A stretch of 64,000 nucleotides of DNA from Lachnospiraceae bacterium UBA3310. Its GTDB lineage: Bacteria > Bacillota > Clostridia > Lachnospirales > Lachnospiraceae. Each line of letters starts with the position of its first letter. The stretch's first letter is position 1. Below are positions 8,107 to 16,488 of this stretch, in pieces. The stretch covers positions 1 to 64,000 of the forward strand of contig DESQ01000042.1 in assembly GCA_002361355.1 (NCBI GenBank). The letters run 5' to 3'. Under the pieces are notes generated by a model. It did not search any database. It was not told the origin of the DNA and saw only the letters and a list, made by a program, of their open reading frames with translations. Position numbers and translations under genes: made by a program.

Positions 8107-8331
8107 ATGCAACACAAAATCAAATTGAGACCGGACGAGGTAAAGGACTTTGTCTCCGCTGCTACAAAGTGCGACTGCGACGTGGATATTTCCTACAACA
8201 GCTTTATCGTGGATGCGAAATCCATCATTGGTGTGTTAGGGCTGAATTTCAATCAGATTTTAACCGTTGCGTATAACGGCTACGACGCAGATTTTGAGAA
8301 GCATCTCAAAAGATGGGCGGTAGCAGTATAG
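8107..8331 (+). CDS. HPr-like protein lacking the active-site His loop
   Basis: 74 aa. The central part DVDISYNSFIVDAKSIIGVLGL aligns with the Ser46 regulatory region of the PTS phosphocarrier HPr (VNLKSIMGVMSL), so Ser39 is the Ser46 equivalent. The N-terminus is about seven residues shorter and the phosphorylatable His15 loop (GIHARP) is absent, so PTS phosphotransfer is not expected. In Bacillus, Crh is a regulatory paralogue that lost His15 but keeps Ser46 and works with CcpA; a similar regulatory role is possible here, but is inference. GGAAGGTG precedes the ATG. It has its own promoter and a strong terminator. Confidence 0.8.
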   Translation: MQHKIKLRPDEVKDFVSAATKCDCDVDISYNSFIVDAKSIIGVLGLNFNQILTVAYNGYDADFEKHLKRWAVAV

Positions 8332-8355
8332 ATTCCGGAGAGATAAGCGACATTG

Positions 8356-8401
8356 ACTCCCTATGTAAGATAACGTAAGATTATCTTATGTAGGGAGTTT
8401 T
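8356..8401 (+). terminator. Intrinsic terminator after the HPr-like gene
   Basis: An 18-base-pair stem (8356-8373 with 8381-8398, two G-U pairs) with loop CGTAAGA, followed by a short TTTT. The T-tract is short, but the stem is very stable. Confidence 0.75.
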
Positions 8402-8437
8402 CGCGTCTGCTTATACGCGTCGTTAGGAGGTAGAGAC

Positions 8438-10831
8438 ATGGAAGTGCGGATTTCTGTGCGGAGTCTGGTGGAATTTATCCTGCGCTCCGGCGATATTGAC
8501 AATCGAAAAGCGGCGTCCGCCGAGAATGCCATGCAGGAAGGCGGGCGGATTCACCGCATGATTCAGAGGCGGATGGGGCCATCCTATCAGGCGGAGGTTT
8601 CCCTGCGCTATGTCTACGATGCGGACAGCTATGAAATTGTGGTGGAGGGGCGAGCCGACGGCATCATCACGGAGGCGGGGCAGGTTACCGTTGACGAGAT
8701 CAAGGGAACCTATCACGACCTGCATAAAATGAAAAACCCGGTGCCGGTGCATCTGGCACAGGCGAAATGCTATGCCTATATCTATGCCTGCCAGAACAGG
8801 CTGGAAAAGATAAACGTGCGCATGACCTACTGCCATATGGAAACAGAGGAAATCCGTTATTTTCAGGAGGAGTACTCATTTGGTCAATTAGAAACATGGT
8901 TTGCGGAACTGATGGAGCAGTACCGGAAATGGGCGGATTTCCGCTTTCAGTGGCAGCAGCGCAGGCAGGAATCCATCAGGCGGATGGAGTTTCCCTTTCC
9001 CTACAGAGAGGGGCAGAAGGAACTGGCTACCTATGTTTATCAGACCATCTACCATAAAAGGAAACTGTTCATCGAGGCGCCGACAGGCGCAGGTAAGACG
9101 ATTTCCACTGTATTTCCCGCTGTGAAGGCAATGGGAGAAGGACTCTGTGAGAGAATCTTTTATCTGACGGCAAAGACTATCACCCGCACGGTGGCGGATG
9201 ACACCATTACGCTTCTGCGGGAGCGGGGGCTGCAACTGAAAAGTGTTATATTGACCGCAAAGGACAAAATTTGTTTTATGGAGGAAACGGAGTGTAATCC
9301 GGTATTCTGTCCTTACGCGAAAGGTCACTACGACAGGGTCAACGACGCTATGTATGACCTGTTGACTCATGTGGACAATTTTACAAGGGAGCAGATAGAG
9401 GACTATGCGAAGAAGTATCAGGTTTGTCCTTTCGAGCTGTGTCTGGATATGAGTCTGTTTGCGGATGCGGTGATCTGTGATTACAATTACCTTTTTGATC
9501 CCCATGTCTATCTGCGCCGCTTTTTTGCGGAGGGCGTCAGGGGAGAATATATTTTTCTGGTGGATGAGGCGCACAATCTGGTGGAACGGGGCAGAGACAT
9601 GTACAGCGCCGTTCTGCGAAAGGAAGATTTCCTGGAGCTGAAAAAGACGGTTAAGCCTTATGATCAGAGAATTGCGACAAATCTGGATAAGTGCAACCGG
9701 GAGTTCCTTCATTTGAAGCGGGAGTGCGACGGATACGGTGTGGTGGAACTGATCGACGCTCTGGTGCGCGCATTGATGCGTCTTTCCACAGCGATCGAAG
9801 ACTATCTGGAAGATCATGAGGAGAGCCCCGTGCGGGCGGATATTCTGTCTTTCTATTTTGAAGTTTCCCATTTTTTGGAGATGTATGAGCTGGTAGATGA
9901 GAACTATGTGACCTACTCGGAGATTCAGGGGGACGGCAGCTTTATCGTGAAACTTTTCTGTGTGAATCCGGCGGTTAATCTTAAGAATTGCATGCAGAGG
10001 GGCCGGAGCACCATCCTGTTCTCCGCAACGCTCTTGCCCATTCAGTATTACAAAACTCTTCTGGGGGCGGAGGAGGGGGACTATGAGGTCTACGCGAAAT
10101 CGGTATTCCGGCCGGATAAACTGGGACTCTACATAGGAAGCGACGTGACCAGCCGCTATACCCGCAGGGGGGATACGGAATACTACCGGATTGCCTCCTA
10201 CATCCATAACGTGATAGAGAAGAGACAGGGCAATTATATGATATTTTTTCCCTCTCACGCTTTTTTACAGCATGTCCTTGAGATTTATCAGAAGTATTTC
10301 AATGGAGACGGGGATGTGGAGTGTATCGTGCAGGAAAGCTATATGAATGAGGAGGCACGGGAAGCCTTTTTAAACCGTTTTCGTGGAAATGAGGACTGCG
10401 ATCTGCAAGGCGTGATCCAGATGGACATTGAGATTGAGGAGGAGAGAAGTCTTCTTGGCTTTTGCGTGATGGGCGGGATTTTCAGCGAGGGGATTGACCT
10501 GAAAAATGACAGCCTGATCGGCGCCATCATTGTAGGAACAGGGCTGCCCCAGGTCTGCAACGAGAGGGAACTTTTGAAGGACTATTTTGATGCCGGGGGA
10601 AAGGACGGATTCGACTATGCCTATCGGTATCCGGGTATGAATAAGGTGCTGCAGGCTGCGGGGCGGGTGATCCGTACCGTGGATGATTTCGGAATCGTTG
10701 CTTTGTTGGATGAACGGTTTCTATCGCCTTCCTATCAGAGACTATTTCCGAGGGAATGGCGCGAAAAAGAAGTGGTGACAGTTGACCAAATAGGTCGAAA
10801 AGTGGAAAGGTTTTGGGATGAATGGCTGTAA
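8438..10831 (+). CDS. RecB-like nuclease fused to DinG/XPD-type Fe-S helicase
   Basis: 797 aa. Residues 1-~180 form a PD-(D/E)XK nuclease of the RecB/Cas4 type: GGRIHRM (His39), GRADG (Asp74), DEIKG (Asp86, Glu87, Lys89) and the Q-x3-Y motif (Gln108, Tyr112). The rest is a superfamily 2 helicase of the DinG/XPD class with Walker A EAPTGAGKT (~215), the Fe-S cysteine region (KICFMEETECNPVFCPY to CPFELC), and DEAH box VDEAHN. Known relatives unwind 5'-3' and resolve R-loops or recombination intermediates; the added nuclease suggests coupled unwinding and cutting. It lies next to the SOS-type repair pair but behind a terminator, so it is separately transcribed. Confidence 0.88.
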   Translation: MEVRISVRSLVEFILRSGDIDNRKAASAENAMQEGGRIHRMIQRRMGPSYQAEVSLRYVYDADSYEIVVEGRADGIITEAGQVTVDEIKGTYHDLHKMKNPVPVHLAQAKCYAYIYACQNRLEKINVRMTYCHMETEEIRYFQEEYSFGQLETWFAELMEQYRKWADFRFQWQQRRQESIRRMEFPFPYREGQKELATYVYQTIYHKRKLFIEAPTGAGKTISTVFPAVKAMGEGLCERIFYLTAKTITRTVADDTITLLRERGLQLKSVILTAKDKICFMEETECNPVFCPYAKGHYDRVNDAMYDLLTHVDNFTREQIEDYAKKYQVCPFELCLDMSLFADAVICDYNYLFDPHVYLRRFFAEGVRGEYIFLVDEAHNLVERGRDMYSAVLRKEDFLELKKTVKPYDQRIATNLDKCNREFLHLKRECDGYGVVELIDALVRALMRLSTAIEDYLEDHEESPVRADILSFYFEVSHFLEMYELVDENYVTYSEIQGDGSFIVKLFCVNPAVNLKNCMQRGRSTILFSATLLPIQYYKTLLGAEEGDYEVYAKSVFRPDKLGLYIGSDVTSRYTRRGDTEYYRIASYIHNVIEKRQGNYMIFFPSHAFLQHVLEIYQKYFNGDGDVECIVQESYMNEEAREAFLNRFRGNEDCDLQGVIQMDIEIEEERSLLGFCVMGGIFSEGIDLKNDSLIGAIIVGTGLPQVCNERELLKDYFDAGGKDGFDYAYRYPGMNKVLQAAGRVIRTVDDFGIVALLDERFLSPSYQRLFPREWREKEVVTVDQIGRKVERFWDEWL

Positions 10832-11267
10832 AACATTTTTTTTGGCATTATCTGAGCAGGTCAATTGAAAACAGAATATTACAAAGTGAGTCAACCATTT
10901 CGGCAGGAAAAAAGACGGATCGACAAAAAGGTGATAGGAAAAACCGAAAATGACAGACAGATTAGAAAGAAATGAGACAGCATTTGACAGGAAATGACGA
11001 GGATGTCAATGTGGATAACTTTGTGGAAATTGGGGATTTCTCATCCGTTTTTGGGAGGAGTTTCAAAAAACAGGACGTAAATTTTGTGGAAAAGTCGATT
11101 CACGGATTTTGGTTTACGACAAGGCAAAACGATCCGGTCAATGTTAAAAACAGGAATACGTTTGACGCACAAAGGCAAATAGTGGTATACTGAACCGTGG
11201 CAAACTACAATATATAGAAATGAGAGGACTGTCCGTGTCACAGGGCGGTTTCGGAACGGAGGAAATT
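10832..11267. other. Intergenic region upstream of the GH13 gene
   Basis: No supported gene. A 73-codon ORF is open here but lacks a ribosome binding site and protein-like character. The only clear element is the promoter at 11162-11191. The T-rich stretch right after the helicase stop has no stable stem. Confidence 0.6.
11162..11191 (+). promoter_or_regulatory. Sigma-A promoter of the GH13 gene
   Basis: TTGACG, 18-base spacer, TATACT, about 77 bases before the GH13 start codon. Confidence 0.65.
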
Positions 11268-12578
11268 ATGTGGGCATTTGAGAGCGTGTTTTATCAGATA
11301 TATCCGTTGGGGTTCTGCGGTGCGCCTTTTGAGAATGACGGTGTATTAGAGCACCGGATCTTAAAGGTGAACGATTGGATTCCTCATATGAAGAAGATGG
11401 GAATCAATGCGGTCTACTTTTCCCCGGTGTTCCAGTCGGATACGCACGGTTATAATACCAGGGACTATCACACCATCGACTGCAGGCTGGGAACAAATGA
11501 GGATTTCAGGGAGGTATGTGAAAATCTGCACGAAAACGGCATTAAGGTGGTGCTGGACGGTGTGTTCAATCATGTGGGCAGAGGGTTTTGGGCATTTCAG
11601 GATGTGCTGCAAAACAGGGAGCGCTCTCCTTATTTGAGCTGGTTCAATATCAATCTGGGCGGCAATTCCAATTACAACGACGGCCTGTGGTACGAGGGCT
11701 GGGAAGGTAACTATGATCTGGTAAAGTTAAATCTGCGGCATGAGGATGTGATAAACCATATTCTGGACAGCGTGAAGGGCTGGGTGGAGGAGTTTGACAT
11801 CGACGGCCTTCGTCTGGACGTGGCATACTGTCTGGATCATGATTTTGTGAGAAGACTGCGCGCGTTTACGGATGGTTTGAAACCGGAGTTCTATCTGCTG
11901 GGAGAGATGCTGCACGGTGATTACAACCAGATGGTCAATGACCAGATGCTGCATTCCGCCACAAACTACGAGTGCTACAAGGGACTGTTCTCCAGCTTTA
12001 ACAGCATGAATATGTTCGAGATCAATCACTCCCTGCTGCGGCAGTTCGGGCCGGAGAACTGGTGTCTCTACCGCGGTAAGCATCTGCTTTCCTTTGTGGA
12101 TAATCATGATGTGACCCGTATCGCCAGCAACCTGACGAACGAGAAGCATCTGCCGCTCATCTATGCGCTGTGCTTTGGTATGCCGGGAATCCCCTGTGTG
12201 TATTACGGGAGCGAATGGGGGGCGAAAGCCAATAAAAGCGAGGGCGATCCGGCGCTGCGGGCATGCTTTGATGCACCGCAGTGGAATGAATTGACCGAGT
12301 GGATCAGTAAACTTTCCGTGGCGAAAAAGGAATCGAAAGCGCTTAATTATGGTGATTTTCGTTCCGTGGTTCTCACAAACAAGCAGTGCATTTTCGAGCG
12401 CAGGTGCGATGAGGAGAGAGTGCTTGTGGCGGTCAATGCGGACGGGGAAGATTACACGGCGCATTTCGATGCGGGATGCGGTACCGCCGTGGATCTGATC
12501 AGCGGAAAAACCCATGATTTTGGCGGCGGAAGCACCTTGCCGGCTTACAGTGCTTATTTCTGGAAAATGGAGAGATAG
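11268..12578 (+). CDS. GH13 alpha-amylase family glycosidase (cytoplasmic)
   Basis: 436 aa with the four GH13 regions: DGVFNHVGRG (I), GLRLDVAYC with nucleophile Asp (II), LLGEMLHG with acid/base Glu (III) and FVDNHD (IV). No signal peptide, so it acts in the cytoplasm, probably on imported maltodextrins or other alpha-glucosides (neopullulanase/cyclomaltodextrinase-like architecture, but without the extra N-terminal domain). I start at ATG 11268 because GGAGG lies just before it and the typical N-terminus WAFESVFYQIYPLGF follows; an upstream ATG at 11220 has no site. It precedes the LacI regulator and may be part of its regulon. Exact substrate not predictable. Confidence 0.87.
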   Translation: MWAFESVFYQIYPLGFCGAPFENDGVLEHRILKVNDWIPHMKKMGINAVYFSPVFQSDTHGYNTRDYHTIDCRLGTNEDFREVCENLHENGIKVVLDGVFNHVGRGFWAFQDVLQNRERSPYLSWFNINLGGNSNYNDGLWYEGWEGNYDLVKLNLRHEDVINHILDSVKGWVEEFDIDGLRLDVAYCLDHDFVRRLRAFTDGLKPEFYLLGEMLHGDYNQMVNDQMLHSATNYECYKGLFSSFNSMNMFEINHSLLRQFGPENWCLYRGKHLLSFVDNHDVTRIASNLTNEKHLPLIYALCFGMPGIPCVYYGSEWGAKANKSEGDPALRACFDAPQWNELTEWISKLSVAKKESKALNYGDFRSVVLTNKQCIFERRCDEERVLVAVNADGEDYTAHFDAGCGTAVDLISGKTHDFGGGSTLPAYSAYFWKMER

Positions 12579-12587
12579 GGAATTTGA

Positions 12588-12615
12588 TTGACTTTTTCAT
12601 ATTTTGCTTTATAAT
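12588..12615 (+). promoter_or_regulatory. Sigma-A promoter of the LacI-type regulator
   Basis: TTGACT, 16-base spacer, TATAAT, about 40 bases before the start codon. Confidence 0.75.
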
Positions 12616-12633
12616 TTAAGTAGATTACTTAAA
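12615..12633. promoter_or_regulatory. 19-bp palindrome, candidate autoregulatory operator
   Basis: TTTAAGTA-GAT-TACTTAAA is a perfect inverted repeat placed immediately after the -10, over the expected transcription start. This is where a LacI-family repressor would bind its own promoter. The half-site TACTTAAA recurs at 14859-14866 in the binding-protein promoter. Confidence 0.55.
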
Positions 12634-12655
12634 AATTAGCAAAGTTGGGAAGAAG

Positions 12656-13687
12656 ATGGCAAAAGCGGTAAAGATGGCGGATATCGCCAAGGTGATGGGG
12701 GTCAGCACAGTGACAGTGTCGAAGGCATTGTCGGATCAGAAGGGCGTCAGCGAGGAACTCCGCATTAAAATCAAAGAAAAGGCGCAGGAGATGGGATATA
12801 AGACGGCTTCCGCGCGTTACAGGGAGCGGTCAGGGGGCAGCGGGAGTTATACCTTTGGCGTGATCGTGTCAGATCGTTTCCTTGCAAAATACGAATCTTT
12901 CTATTGGAATCTCTATCAGGAGGTAGCCACGGCTGCGGTACAGAAGGGATGCTTCACCATGCTGGAGGTGCTTAAGGCGGAAGACGAGGATAAGCTTGTT
13001 ATGCCAAGGCTTCTGGGAGAGAGAAAGGCGGAGGGCCTGATCATCATAGGAAGACTGCAGGAAACCTATATGGAAAAGCTGATAAATCAGGTGGATATTC
13101 CGTTTATCCTGCTCGATTTTACTGACAGGAACGGCAGTTATGACGCAGTGGTTTCCAACAGCTATATGGGGATGTACCGGATGACCAACTATCTGTTCGA
13201 TATGGGCCATCGGGAGATCGGTTTTGTGGGGAATGTCTTTTTTACGGGTTCTATCACGGATCGGTTTTTTGGTTATCTGAAATCTCTGGCGGAACACGGG
13301 ATCGAGCTGGAGCGGGAGTGGGTTTTGCAGGACAGAAACCAGCAGACGGGGAGATCGGATGTCGGATTTACCTGGAAACTTCCGAAAAAAATGCCCACGG
13401 CTTTTGTCTGCAACAATGATGTGGCGGCGGCCGCGCTTGTGGAGCACCTGCAGCAGGAGGGATATCGGGTGCCGCAGGATATTTCCGTGGTGGGATATGA
13501 CAATTACCAGCCGCCGGGGCTGTGCGATGTGGAGATTACCACCTACGAAGTGGATATGTCGGGGATGGCGGAGCAGACGGTTGTCAATCTGGTCAGCAAA
13601 CTCTCCGGGGAGAGCTATAAGCAGGGAGTCACCATTGTGGACGGAAAAATTATCTATAAAGAGAGTGTGAGTGCAATCAACGTGTGA
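12656..13687 (+). CDS. LacI-family transcriptional regulator
   Basis: 343 aa. N-terminal LacI helix-turn-helix (MADIAKVMGVSTVTVSKALSDQKGVSEELR) with the hinge, then a periplasmic-binding-protein-like effector domain (GLIIIGR, DIPFILLDF, FVCNNDVAAAAL, ISVVGYDNYQPP). Such proteins repress sugar operons until a sugar ligand binds. It sits between the GH13 gene and the mannooligosaccharide ABC/phosphorylase locus, which are its likely targets. A palindrome lies on its own promoter. The gene ends converging on an AraC regulator with a shared terminator. Confidence 0.92.
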   Translation: MAKAVKMADIAKVMGVSTVTVSKALSDQKGVSEELRIKIKEKAQEMGYKTASARYRERSGGSGSYTFGVIVSDRFLAKYESFYWNLYQEVATAAVQKGCFTMLEVLKAEDEDKLVMPRLLGERKAEGLIIIGRLQETYMEKLINQVDIPFILLDFTDRNGSYDAVVSNSYMGMYRMTNYLFDMGHREIGFVGNVFFTGSITDRFFGYLKSLAEHGIELEREWVLQDRNQQTGRSDVGFTWKLPKKMPTAFVCNNDVAAAALVEHLQQEGYRVPQDISVVGYDNYQPPGLCDVEITTYEVDMSGMAEQTVVNLVSKLSGESYKQGVTIVDGKIIYKESVSAINV

Positions 13688-13713
13688 GAAGCATGTTCCA
13701 ACGGTGAAATGGA

Positions 13714-13737
13714 AGGCGCATCAGCTATGATGCGCCT
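13714..13737. terminator. Bidirectional hairpin between convergent regulators
   Basis: AGGCGCATCA, loop GCTA, TGATGCGCCT: a perfect 10-bp stem between the LacI stop and the AraC stop, overlapping the last codons of the AraC gene. No long T-run follows on either strand. Confidence 0.5.
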
Positions 13738-14629
13738 CTCTGTATGCCTGGGGTGTGGAACCGTATTCTTTTTTAAAAAGATTGATAAAGTGGTTGGTGT
13801 TTTCGTAGCCCGTTTCCAGAGCGATTTCATGAATTTTTTTTCGGGTGGAGAGCAGCAGATTTTCTGCTGCCTCCATCCTTTTTTTGTTCAGATATTTGAG
13901 GGGCGGCATACCGAAAACGGCAGAAAATTCGTGACAAATCCGGTATTTGCTCATATGACAGCGCTGCTCTAAGTCACTGAGCCGGATATGGCTTGTCAGA
14001 TGATTGTCTATATAATGCCTGAGTTCTTTCAGATAAGGAGCACATGCCGCCTCTTCGTTTTCCAGATGAAAGGCATTGATAAAAAGTTCCGTCAAAATGG
14101 CGGTGATAAGGCTGGAATCCCGCATTTTATTTTCCAAAACCGCGCCGGCGCTGCCGGCGAGGAGCTGTTCCAGGTTTCTTCGTATCGAAGAAAACCGATC
14201 GAACTGAGCTAACGCAAAGGTATGGAAGGGAACCAAAGACTCGTAAACGTTAAAAAGCCCCCCACCTAGCGAAAAAGCGATTATGCGAAAGGGGCATTGC
14301 AGGGAAGTCAGAGAAAACGACAACTCCCGGCGATCCAGATAGAGAAGCGTATCCGGCAAAAGGGTATAGTCCTTGCCGGAAGACAGCCGGAATGACCCCG
14401 ATCCCTCCTGGGTATAGAGAAGCATACGGCAGTTTAGCGGTTTAAAGAAAAGCGTGAGAGCTTCCCCGATTTCTATGCTGCCTCCGGAAAGGACGGTTGG
14501 AAGCTGATCTGCCGTGGCATCCAGCAGCTCATAAAAGGTGCCGGCAAAATAGGCAGCGCCCGGTGTGGTTTCAGGGGGAGCGGCGGATTTGATGGTAAGC
14601 GCCGCCTGGTACTGTTCTTTGAATGTCAT
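13721..14629 (-). CDS. AraC-family transcriptional regulator
   Basis: 302 aa. The C-terminal ~100 residues hold two helix-turn-helix motifs typical of AraC/XylS (IRLSDLEQRCHMSKYRICHEF and KIHEIALETGYENTNHFINLFKKEYGSTPQAYR). The N-terminal ~190 residues look like a cupin-type ligand-sensing domain. It is divergent from the ABC transporter operon and so is a natural candidate activator of it. GGAAGG precedes the ATG. It converges with the LacI gene. Confidence 0.92.
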   Translation of the reverse strand: MTFKEQYQAALTIKSAAPPETTPGAAYFAGTFYELLDATADQLPTVLSGGSIEIGEALTLFFKPLNCRMLLYTQEGSGSFRLSSGKDYTLLPDTLLYLDRRELSFSLTSLQCPFRIIAFSLGGGLFNVYESLVPFHTFALAQFDRFSSIRRNLEQLLAGSAGAVLENKMRDSSLITAILTELFINAFHLENEEAACAPYLKELRHYIDNHLTSHIRLSDLEQRCHMSKYRICHEFSAVFGMPPLKYLNKKRMEAAENLLLSTRKKIHEIALETGYENTNHFINLFKKEYGSTPQAYREAHHS

Positions 14630-14930
14630 GATAAGCGCCTTCCTCGATATGTGTGTGGCCTAGGCTAAATGACTGCTTAATGTAGGCAGATAATTAGTTT
14701 CTTAAATTAAGTTTATAATGTTTAAAAAGGAAATTTCTATTGTTAAAATGACCAAAAATGACATAAAGAAATTGTATAAATAGAAGAAAAGCACAAACGT
14801 GACAATAATAGTATATGAATTGCAATAATGATTGATGATTAAAAATTTAATTAATGTATACTTAAATGTAAAGTTAATAATTAACTAACGGCTCGCGAGA
14901 GCCAGACTAAATAAGGAGGATACTATTATT
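14630..14930. promoter_or_regulatory. Divergent control region of AraC gene and ABC operon
   Basis: AT-rich 301-bp region without genes. On the plus strand a TATACT -10-like element lies at 14858-14863, followed by the palindrome AGTTAATAATTAACT (14872-14886) over the expected start site and a GGCTC-gcga-GAGCC hairpin (14890-14903) in the leader. TACTTAAA (14859-14866) repeats the half-site of the LacI promoter palindrome. GGAGG lies 11 bases before the binding-protein ATG. Confidence 0.55.
14872..14886. promoter_or_regulatory. 15-bp palindrome, candidate operator of the ABC operon
   Basis: AGTTAATAATTAACT is a perfect palindrome just downstream of the likely -10. TTAACTAA (14881-14888) recurs at 18439-18446 at the same place relative to the epimerase promoter, suggesting one shared regulator. 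Confidence 0.5.
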
Positions 14931-16386
14931 ATGAAACTGAGAAAAGTGTTAGCGCTTACTTTGGCACTGTCCATGACTTTCTCACTGGCAGCCTGCGGCG
15001 GCGGCTCCGATGAAGGCACGGCAGAGGCTCCTGCGGCAGACGCAGGCGAGGACGCAGCTCCCGCAGACGAGGCAGAAGCTCCTGCGGCGGATGCAGGCGA
15101 GGAGGCTCCCGCGGCAGCGCCGTCCGGACTCACTTATGCATATCAATCTTGGTGAGGATTACAAAGATCTGACCACCACGATCAAGTTCATCCATCATAA
15201 GACCGACCGCGAGGAGGACGGTACGATGGCGGATCTGATCGCTAAGTTTAACGAGGTATATCCGAATATCACAGTGGAGACCGAGGGCGTTACCGATTAT
15301 CAGGAAGATTCCCTGCTTCGTCTCTCCGCCGGTGACTGGGGCGATGTGATGTTTATCCCCGCGGTGGACGCGGCTGAACTCCCCACTTACTTTGTTCCTT
15401 ACGGCACGGTAGATGAGATGAGCGAATATGTCAACTTTGCAGATCAGTGGAAAGATGCGGCGGGCAACTGCTACGGCATCGGTTACATGGGTAACGCACA
15501 GGGTATTCTTTACAATAAGAAAGTGTTCGCTGACGCAGGCATCACAGAGCTGCCCAAGACTCCCGACGAGTTTATCGCGGCTTTGCAGGCGATCAAGGAC
15601 AACACAGATGCGATTCCGCTTTACACGAACTATGCGGCAGGCTGGACCATGGGTGGTCAGTGGGATGCTTACTTAGGTGCGATCACCACAGGCGACGAGA
15701 CATGGTTAAACCAGAAGTTTGTGCATACCGCAGAGCCTTTCAAGGATAACGGCGACGGCACGGGTGCATATGCATTATATAAGATTTTGTATGACGCGGT
15801 GGAGAAGGGCCTGATCGAGGAAGACTACACCACCACTGACTGGGAGGGCTGCAAGCCCATGATCAACAACGGCGAGATCGGTACCATGGTACTCGGTTCC
15901 TGGGCGATTGCACAGATGAAGGCGGCAGGCGACCATCCCGACGATATCGGATACATGCCTTTCCCGATTACGGTAAACGGCAAACAGTACGCAACAGCAG
16001 GCCCTGACTACTGCTACGGCATCAATGCCAACGCTTCCGACGACAACAAGGCGGCAGCCATGGTATTTGTAAAGTGGATGGTTGAGGAATCCGGCTGGTG
16101 TGATCTGGAGGGCGGTTACCCGATCTCCAAGACAGCTCCCACTTCCTTCGTATTTGACGGTGTAACCGTGGTAAACAATGTGACTTCTCTGCCTGGTGAG
16201 GAAGATCTCATGAACAACATGAATGCGGAGTCCGAGCTTTCCTTCAATGCGGGCGGTGACGCAAAGGTTCAGAGAATCGTTGAGGCTGCATTTACAGGGG
16301 TTGAGACTTATGACGACATCATGGCTGACTGGACGCAGGCTTGGAATGACGCGCAGGAGGCATGCGGAGTCGAAGTGCTCTACTAA
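14931..16386 (+). pseudogene. ABC sugar-binding lipoprotein, frameshifted as given
   Basis: An extracellular solute-binding protein (family 1) for the downstream permeases. Frame 1 (14931-15155) encodes a lipoprotein signal with lipobox LAACGGG and an Ala/Glu/Asp-rich linker, then stops at TGA 15153-15155. The mature domain (LGEDYKDLTTTIKF, AGDWGDVMFIPAVD, YGIGYMGNAQGILYNKKVF) continues without interruption in the next frame to 16386. Joining them needs one base removed near 15147-15151. The rest is intact, with strongly biased, expression-type codon use, so a sequencing error or very recent mutation is likelier than an old pseudogene. In the ATG 15136 frame alone the protein would lack any export signal. 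Context predicts mannooligosaccharides as ligand. Confidence 0.85.
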
Positions 16387-16432
16387 GATATTTTGCATGA
16401 AGAAGCAATTATGAGGTTCTAATTGGTAAAAC

Positions 16433-16468
16433 GGGGCCGACACATGGAACATACAGTGTGCCGGCTCC
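16433..16468 (+). promoter_or_regulatory. Intercistronic hairpin between binding protein and permease
   Basis: A 12-bp stem (16433-16444 with 16457-16468; one mismatch, one G-U) and no T-run. Hairpins here commonly stabilise or separate the abundant binding-protein message from the permease message. Confidence 0.5.
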
Positions 16469-16488
16469 AAATATCAGGAGGGTAGCGT

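Noticed and set aside
8888..10258. 456-codon ORF on the minus strand
   Set aside because: Lies wholly inside the helicase gene with no ribosome site or protein motifs; a mirror ORF of a GC-rich coding region.
10972..11193. 73-codon ORF in the gap before GH13
   Set aside because: No ribosome site, unlike any family, and it runs through the promoter of the next gene.
15136..15155. Programmed +1 frameshift like prfB in the binding-protein gene
   Set aside because: The site is TCT TGG TGA, not CTT TGA with an internal Shine-Dalgarno; an indel or sequencing error is simpler, though not excluded.
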